DNA of 64,000 bases from Asterochloris sp. CNOR1 (taxonomy: Eukaryota; Chlorophyta; Trebouxiophyceae; Trebouxiales; Trebouxiaceae), in NCBI GenBank assembly GCA_963969365.1, contig OZ017746.1, positions 2,852,001 through 2,916,000 of the forward strand, read 5' to 3'. The position numbers were made by a program, and so were the translations under genes. Below, one piece after another: positions 58,095 to 64,000 of the stretch (positions are counted from its first letter, which is position 1; the number at the start of each line of letters is the position of its first letter). The notes under the pieces are model-generated. The model was not told the DNA's origin, did no database searches, and saw only the letters and a program-made list of their open reading frames with translations.

Positions 58095-58661
58095 TCAATA
58101 GTTCTCTGGCAGGAATTGGGACGGCTGAATTGATGTTGGGTCTGTCACACCAAGCATGGCTGACACTGTTGAGGACACAAAGATGTAGAGCAGGGCTGCT
58201 CCGCCAACCACCAGGACTGCAGTTTTGGGCCGCTTCAGCAGCGCTATGATGGGCTTGACTGTGATGTAGGCTGTGCCAAGCAGAACTGTGATGAAGTAGC
58301 GACCATAGCGAGCAAGGTTGCCCCAGAACTCTTCCTCTCCCTCTGCCAGATCTAGGATGGGCATGTGTGGCAGCGTCTGCGTGTGTTGCTGGGCTGCATC
58401 AGCCCAGCTCCCATCTAGGCTAAAACTTGCTGCTGTGAAGGCCAGGACGGCTACTGCCAGCCCTGTGATGTCCAGCGCTCTGCCAGAATGCGCAGACATG
58501 GTTGTCCATGTGCGCTGCTTGTTGTCGGATTTGCAGCATCTGAGGGTGGCTCTGTATCTGTGCGTTGCCCGTAGGGTGGCATGCTGCAGCTGGGAACGCT
58601 TTGCAGCCCCAGAGCATTGCAGCCTGCTGTCGAGGCCAACGTGGCTGCTCGCGATCTGCAT
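58095..58661 (-). CDS. nuclear-encoded Ycf33/DUF751 plastid membrane protein
   Basis: Intronless 188-residue frame. Residues 1-55 are rich in Ser, Arg, Ala and His with no acidic run, as in a plastid transit peptide, and are followed by hydrophobic ALDITGLAVAVLAFTAA. The mature part FWGNLARYGRYFITVLLG, then KPIIALLKRPKTAVLVVGG and SSTVSAMLGV, matches the Ycf33/DUF751 pattern (FWxNxxRYxRYFI, LLKxPxTA, AMLG). Ycf33 is plastid- or cyanobacterium-encoded in several lineages; here it is nuclear, implying gene transfer to the nucleus. Two membrane helices. Function in the family is poorly known, with links to photosynthetic electron flow only suggested. An inner ATG at 58499 is possible but would lose the leader. 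Confidence 0.82.
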   Translation of the reverse strand: MQIASSHVGLDSRLQCSGAAKRSQLQHATLRATHRYRATLRCCKSDNKQRTWTTMSAHSGRALDITGLAVAVLAFTAASFSLDGSWADAAQQHTQTLPHMPILDLAEGEEEFWGNLARYGRYFITVLLGTAYITVKPIIALLKRPKTAVLVVGGAALLYIFVSSTVSAMLGVTDPTSIQPSQFLPENY

Positions 58662-58728
58662 TGTGGCAGCGGCGATTCGTAGCTGCAGACCTAATGTGGG
58701 GCAGTTTAGGTCACCCCAACCTTACCAG

Positions 58729-59933
58729 TCAGCTCAACCCCTCTGTGAGGCTCAAGTCAAAGCCGGAAGTAGGTTCTGCAGAGCAATTGCATGTTTGTAG
58801 TGTATGCCAAGAAGGGCCATCTGCATCTGACTTGAGATGCGCCTGAAACCATTCTGACTGGGATTCATGCTGCGCTGACCTTGCCAATTGCCTGACTTTC
58901 TGGTTAAAAGAGCTGCAGGTGATCCTCGATGTTGGCGTGAAGAAGGGGTTCATCATGACCTGCAGCGCTGGAACAGCCTCAATGGTGCCACTGCACCGCA
59001 CACTGGGCTGCAGGCCTTTCCTCACTGCCCACCATGACACGCCTGTTGGGCTGCTTGCCTTGAGATACACTTCATAAACGTCCCGGAAAAAGAGCTTGAT
59101 CACATCGTCACTCTTGCCATCATGGAGCAGCAGGAACTTGATGTGCGCTGCCGTGCAAAAGGCAGACACCTGGGAGTGTATGACGAGACAGTGAGGCTGT
59201 TGACTGCGCAGGGTCCTGCATAGGCTTTTCAGCTGCTTGTGCAGCAAGACAAGCTGCCTTGCGCAGCACCTGATGGCAGAGCAGCTTGGCCTGTGGGTGC
59301 AGATGCTCATGTGAGAAGGTCATGGCTCACTGGCAGCCAGGCACGGCACGCAGCCTCAGTGAGCAGGGCTTGCTGTGGTATGCAGCAGGCTCATGAGCAC
59401 AGTGTCTCATGCAGCAGAGCCCTGCAGGCAGCTGGGCGCTGTCCTACTGTTCTGGGCATGCACAATGCGCTCATGGCTCAGCCCAACTGCATGCTGTTGA
59501 ATCTATGGCAGAGCCTGATGCAGCAGGCCATGCCTCCTGGCAGCCACGTTCTGCTTCAATGAGGGGCCTCCGTGAGACAATGCTTTGGCCTCAATGGTCG
59601 AACCCACCTGCAAATTGTTGAATTTGTCCACCACTCCCAGGTGCATGGAGCTTGTGATCCACACCTGCTCGTCCACTGCATCAAGTGCAGCGTGCAGGAC
59701 GAACTGGTGGAGGTACTGAGCACGATCCTGCAGGAGTGCAGGCTGTGGTTTGGTCTGTGAGCATGCCAGCTGCATGTGGCACATCACTCAGGGAGCTACT
59801 CAGAGTGCAGTAGGTCTGTCAGGTTCATCAGTGGACTCACCCCTTCCCTGCCCTCTGCTCTGCTCAGATCAGCCTCAAAGATGGGGTGATCATCATGCCC
59901 CACAATCACGAACGTAAGCACTGCTGTTGCCAT
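58729..59933 (-). CDS. TRS20: TRAPPC2/Trs20 (sedlin) vesicle-tethering subunit
   Basis: Core subunit of TRAPP complexes in ER-Golgi traffic. Exon 1 from 59933 reads MATAVLTFVIVGHDDHPIFE, the longin-fold opening. The next exon (about 59715-59600) has YLHQFVLHAALDAVDEQVW and VVDKFNN. The next has VSAFCTAAHIKFLLLHD and IKLFFRDVYEVYLK, ending at 59059. A GC-AG intron (59058..58960, 99 bases) follows, then VMMNPFFTPTSRI and SSFNQKVRQLA, as in sedlin (MNPFYEPNSPI, FDRKVQFLGK). Known sedlins end soon after this point. Here the frame runs about 35 more residues to 58729, or a last intron (GTCAGC after 58885 or so) removes that tail. The start codon overlaps the stop codon of the frame upstream. Confidence 0.88.
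58960..59058 (-). other. GC-AG intron, 99 nt, multiple of three, no stop
   Basis: Donor AAG|GCAAGC and acceptor GCTGCAG|GTC. Removal joins EVYLK directly to VMMNPFF as in all sedlins. If kept, it would insert 33 residues without a frame change. Confidence 0.7.
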
Positions 59934-60667
59934 CAGAGAGGAAGCTGGCACACTCCAGCAATGGGGTTCGCCAGACTGACAGCGGTCAATATTTTGCAGT
60001 CGACCAATGCAAGAACTTGATGATTGCTGCTGCCATTGCTTGTGCTCGTCGAGCGGGGGACCTTGTCAAACAGCAAGGTGCAGGGTCTGCCATTCACAGG
60101 CTCATTCAGATTTCCAATGGGCATCTTCACATGTTCCATGAGCAGTCCTTCAGGTGCAGATGCATCTTCTATGAAGAGCTCTGATCCTGCACGTAGCAAT
60201 GCCACAAGTACTGGGTGTCGGTGAAGCACTCAAACTTTGCTGCAGGACAATGGCTGCTGTGCCAGCAGAGGCTTCAGGCCAGCTGGAGTCAACTATCAGC
60301 ACCAGTGCAAGGCAATATGCATGCAATGCTGCTTCCCGTCGTGAGAGGGCTGGCCAGGACAGCTTGGCCCCACACCAGAGCCTGCACCAGGAAAGTGCTG
60401 ACTGCCAACTGCACCCAGACCCAACAGCACCCAGCAGCAATGGGCCACCTGAGGCAGAACAGGATCGCTCACTGCCAGGCCTGCATTTCCAACGATTGCC
60501 ACATATGAAGTCTCTGGGACAATCAGGTGGGTAGGGGTAGGAAGCATGGGCCTCTGACCTGTCAGTGATGGGGCTGGCAGCGGTGGCCAGATCGTTGAGA
60601 CTCCTCCTTTGGAGTTCAGTGAGCATTGCATCAGGGTCTGGGCACGTGAGAGCAGGCGTGCTGACAT
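59933..60667 (-). CDS. unknown protein, possibly mitochondrial
   Basis: I do not recognise it. A first exon from ATG 60667 reads MSARLLSRAQTLMQCSLNSK, Arg/Ser-rich with no acidic residue, like a mitochondrial leader, and ends at a GTCAGA donor. A phase-matched exon could read GLAVSDPVLPQ. The last block (60229-59933) reads LLRAGSELFIEDASAPEGLL, then VKMPIGNLNEPVNGRPC, and ends at a TGA that overlaps the TRAPPC2 ATG (TGATG). Middle joins are unresolved. It overlaps no other convincing frame, and lies head to head with the PPR gene. Real coding status is uncertain. Confidence 0.4.
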
Positions 60668-60952
60668 GGTGGCCAAGGATGAAGCCCACACATGTGCTGC
60701 CTTTCAGGTGCAGTGTAGGAGGGTGCCAACCCTGGTGGTACAGGCTTGGCTCTCTGCTGCACGAGAGGCGGTTGTATGCACTGCCAAAGGGCTGGGTGGA
60801 CGAGATCCCAGCTCTCCTGTCTGTGAAGGTGCCCAAGACATGTTCAGCTGCACATTTATTGAGTGCAGGCAACTTGAGGGCATGCTAGTTCAGCCAGGCA
60901 ACATCCTGCTGCCGAAGCCAGCAGGGAGCAACAGGTGCTGCCTTGTCTGCAG

Positions 60953-63587
60953 GCGACACTAAGGGCATGCTGGACTTTCTGAAGCCATACCTGCCAGGCA
61001 ATGCCCCCATGCTGGACCGGGCAGTGTACTGGATGCGCCGGGACCAGCGCGAAGCCTTCTTTGACGCCCTGCACGCCCTGGGGGTGCCAGTCTCCCCTGG
61101 CATGCTGTCTGGCCTCATTCGCGGCCATGCTGCGATGCGCAACGTGGCAGCTGCCAGGGTGGCATATAGAAAGTGGACTGCTCAGGGGGTCCCCACGACC
61201 CTCAACGTCTGGAAGGCCCTGGCCTCCATCCACGTCCATCAGCCCAATCCGCAGGCAGGGCTTTGCAAACGCATGCATGCTGCACAGTGCTGTCAGGCAT
61301 GCTTACCTGAGGTGGCCTCGGCAGGGCCTGCCTGTCACTGTCAACACTTGAATGTGCAGACCACCACCTCAGTCAGCCACCTTGTAGACGAGCTGCCCAT
61401 ATCATGCATGCCCCACAATAATGCTGGGAAGACCTGATGCTACCAGCTGGACCATCAGGGCCATCTTGCGCACAGCACAGGGGGTACTGGATGCATTTGC
61501 TGGCCCACAGGCAAGCCAGGTACACCCTGCCGGCCCCAGATCAGACGCTGGACACTCCAGTCCGGCCAGCGGACAACTCGTGCGGGTAGCGCCCCACACA
61601 GAGTCCTGGCCAAATCTGCTGTATGTGGCTGCAGTGGGCGCTGTGAGCCTGCACTGCCTGCATGAGTGGTACCTGTGCTCCAGGGTGCCAGGTCAAGCAA
61701 GTACTGTTTGGGTGGGCCCCTTCCACCATTGTCATTCAAATGAAGGTCAGCCGACTGCATCCCTTGCAATGCAGGGCGTGCGGGAGATTATCGCACAGGC
61801 TCGCAAGGCCAGATGCCCAGACGCCCACCAACTGTATGTGGCCCTGGTGAAGGCTGGTGCAGCAGCCACGAGCCCAGCAGATGCCAGGTTAGACGCAGGC
61901 TGTTTGCCATGTCACTCTTGCCATGTCACTCTTCATCTAGACAAGTATTTGCTGCACTATCACTTGCTGACCACATTTAGGTACAATGCTCATTGCTCAG
62001 CCTCCTTGCCTGCTCATCCAAGCCTGTTCTGCAGGGATGTCCTGCTCAAAGAGATGCCTGCTGCGGGTGTGGAGCCCAAGCAAGCACACTGGCTGGCACT
62101 GGCACAGATCCATGCTGTGCGCACGCCAGCTATTCTGCTGGTGCGTAGTTGCTGTGGACCCCTCTGTTGCGTCTTTTAGCAGTGTGAATGCTGGACTGCC
62201 CGCCTCTGAAGACCGATGTTCAGCTCATCATCCTCTGTGACAAAACTGCAACTGGCAGTGCCCATGGCATCGTCCCTGATGTTTACCTTGATTCCGCAAA
62301 AGCACTGCATTCACATGACCTCTGAAAAGTTTCTTAGGTCGCCATCTGCCTCACGGACTCTGCCTTCCTTGCGGTCAGACGACGCTGGAGGTCATGCAGC
62401 AGGCTGGCTGCAAGCTAGAGGAGGACGTTAGGGCTGAGATCATCATGCTCTGCTATGTTAAGGCGCGACAGCCCGACATGGTGCTGGCAACCCTTCAGGA
62501 CTTCATTGACGGTGGCGGGCAGGTGAGTGGCAGCAGGGTGCTTGCAGATGCTGAGCAGGTGGGCCTGGTGGATAGCAGAGCAAAGAGGCTGCCTTGTGCG
62601 CTGCCAGGCATGTGCACGCCAACCTGCTGCTGTGCCAGAGCAACCAGCTCGGCTTGGCGGCGCTGCCAAGCATCCAAACTCCTGCGGCCAGCCATCCACC
62701 TGTTTGCTCCCGCCCTCGCCATTACAGCTTTGGCACTGCTGGCCATGTGCCGGACATGCATATGTCTGTGTGGTGCTCACAGCCTGGACTCCACGTGCCT
62801 CTCATTGATGCAGGCTTTCCATTTCCTTGAGGAGTCCAGCGCTGTCGAGCTGCATAGAGCCGTGAAGGGAGTGTGCACACGGTGGCGTGCCCTGCATGGG
62901 CTTGGAAGATCTGCCGGGGCAGCCCCTGAGCTGCAGTTGTATGCGCGCAGGTCATCTCAACAGTCATGCCGAGCATGAGCAGCCTCTTGAGCTCTTGTCT
63001 GCACTTGCAGGTGTCCCCCTCTCACATCACCCTCACAGCCAGTGCCTGTGCTGATGCTGGGCAGCCGGCGGCCGTGCGCACCCTGATGCAGCAAGCTAAG
63101 GCTGCTGACCTCGGGACGGGGCAGTTCTTGTGGAGCGCGCTGGTGTCTGCCCACATAGCGGCAGGTGAAGCCAATAAGTGAGTCAGCTGATGTCGATCAG
63201 GATTGTGTGTGCTGATGCCTCTAACATCGCTTGAGGTGACAGGTCCTCTGGCTGTACAGGGCGCTGGCTGTCAGGGAAGAGATGGAAGGTACCCCACACG
63301 TCTTTGGGCAGATTGAGTACAACAAGGTCATGACGGCCTTTGTTCACCAGGGCGACTTTGCTGGCGCTCGCCACGTTTGGGCCGCCATGCAGCAGGGATC
63401 CTGGCATCTGCGGCAGCGCGACTACGGCGTGCTGGTGCAGAGTTGCTGCAGGCAAGGGGACCTGGAGGGCGCAGAGGTGGGCTCAGCCGTCTTGGGACTG
63501 AGGAGGTTCCCTCTGCAGGGCGTGAGGGGCAGGTGGGAAGGGAGCAGACAGGAGACTGCCTCGGGAACTGTCTGCATGGAACTCTAG
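60953..63587 (+). CDS. pentatricopeptide-repeat (PPR) protein
   Basis: PPR proteins bind organellar RNA for editing, splicing or stability. First clear exon from 60953: AVYWMRRDQREAFFDALHA, PVSPGMLSGLIRGHAAMRN, VAAARVAYRKWTAQGVPT, a typical helix-pair pattern. Later exons: LKEMPAAGVEPKQAHWLALA; VMQQAGCKLEEDVRAEIIM with VKARQPDMVLATLQD; SHITLTASACADAGQPAAV; LWSALVSAHIAAGEANK; YNKVMTAFVHQGDFAGAR with VWAAMQQG; and DYGVLVQSCCRQGDLEGA. About eight to ten degenerate 35-residue repeats are visible. The likely stop is 63587. The 5' end, including any targeting sequence, is upstream of 60953 and not resolved; ATGs at 60840 and 60967 are candidates. Organelle destination unknown. Confidence 0.77.
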
Positions 63588-63651
63588 GACCACGATCAAT
63601 TTGAGGCTCGCTGCGCCATCCATCTACATTTGTGCAACTACCTGAGTTGGA

Positions 63652-64000
63652 CTACACGCTAGGTTCTGCGGCGCCCATCAAAGGCTGCACGCAGCCAGCA
63701 GCTGTTTCCCTGTACACTGCAGCAGCCAGCAGAGCCAGCAGGAGCAGAGGATAAGACGGCAGCTGCTGGCCACCAGGATCAGTATTGAGCAGCACACTAT
63801 TTGCCTGTTGCCAACACTGCTTGAACAGGGCAGCCCCAGCAATTTTTGCTAGGGCAGGCTGCACGCAAAAGGCAGATGGTCATGGTGCCTTGAGTGTCTC
63901 TGGCTTGATTTTGATGCTGAGACAGGCTGTGGCTGGCCGGCAGCCAGCCAGTGATTGCAGACTGCAGCAGCAAACCCTCATGTATGGCGTCAGTCAGCGG
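63652..64000 (-). CDS. C-terminal part of an unknown gene (cut by window edge)
   Basis: Last exon after tgcgtgcag (about 63863) reads PALAKIAGAALFKQCWQQ, then LPSYPLLLLALLAAAVYRE, a likely C-terminal membrane helix, and ends AAEPSV at 63652. A possible preceding exon near 64000-63910 reads AIHEGLLLQSAITGWLPAS. No family recognised. It is convergent with the PPR gene. Confidence 0.38.

Noticed and set aside
58960-59058. Reading the TRAPPC2 frame straight through as one exon
   Set aside because: It would insert 33 residues within a conserved block; GC-AG splicing restores the family sequence.
1-64000. tRNA, rRNA, CRISPR arrays, telomeric repeats, retroelement or DNA-transposon genes
   Set aside because: Looked for and none recognised on either strand; small foldback or SINE-like elements without coding cannot be excluded by eye.

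Overview
The window looks like nuclear DNA from a green alga, most likely a chlorophyte and possibly a trebouxiophyte (inference). Genes are broken by many GT-AG introns whose 3' ends are usually tgcag. The gene set is of plant-lineage type: ATXR2-like SET protein, BAH1/NLA-like RING protein, SGPP-like phosphatase, plant-type 6 kDa ATP synthase subunit, and a nuclear Ycf33/DUF751 protein with a plastid-type leader. I saw no rRNA, tRNA, CRISPR array or recognisable transposon. About twenty genes sit close together on both strands, several in head-to-head pairs separated by roughly 170-460 bases.

Layout, left to right: a choline/ethanolamine kinase entering from the left edge (-); a small unknown two-exon gene (-); a 12.7 kb tomosyn/LLGL-type WD40 + R-SNARE gene (+); a secreted or single-pass CUB-domain protein (-); an ACC-synthase-like aminotransferase (+); an ATXR2-like SET protein (-); a BAH1/NLA-like RING protein (+); a HAD phosphatase whose six exons I could join in phase (+); a kynurenine/glutamine-type aminotransferase (-); an 8 kb BRCT protein (-); two tandem EMB8/ABHD-type alpha/beta hydrolases (-); an MRNIP-like zinc-motif protein (+); an EXS-domain membrane protein (-); a 65-residue mitochondrial ATP synthase subunit in four exons, one of 21 nt (+); a Ycf33-like plastid protein (-); TRAPPC2/Trs20 (-); an unknown, possibly mitochondrial protein (-); a PPR protein (+); and the tail of an unknown gene at the right edge (-).

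The genes are mostly unrelated housekeeping functions rather than one pathway. Loose themes are vesicle traffic (tomosyn, TRAPPC2), DNA damage (BRCT protein, MRNIP), phosphate biology (BAH1/NLA-like, EXS) and PLP aminotransferases.

The most striking signal lies in the introns. In at least a dozen cases across six genes, an intron holds one to three degraded direct copies of the sequence spanning its own 5' or 3' splice junction, copied exon end plus GT or copied cag plus exon start, typically 25-160 bases (once about 260) from the real site. The window therefore carries many fossil or decoy splice sites, as expected if introns here were gained or lengthened by short tandem duplications across AG|GT junctions. 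Two GC-AG introns and an apparent stop codon lying inside a 5' splice site were also found.
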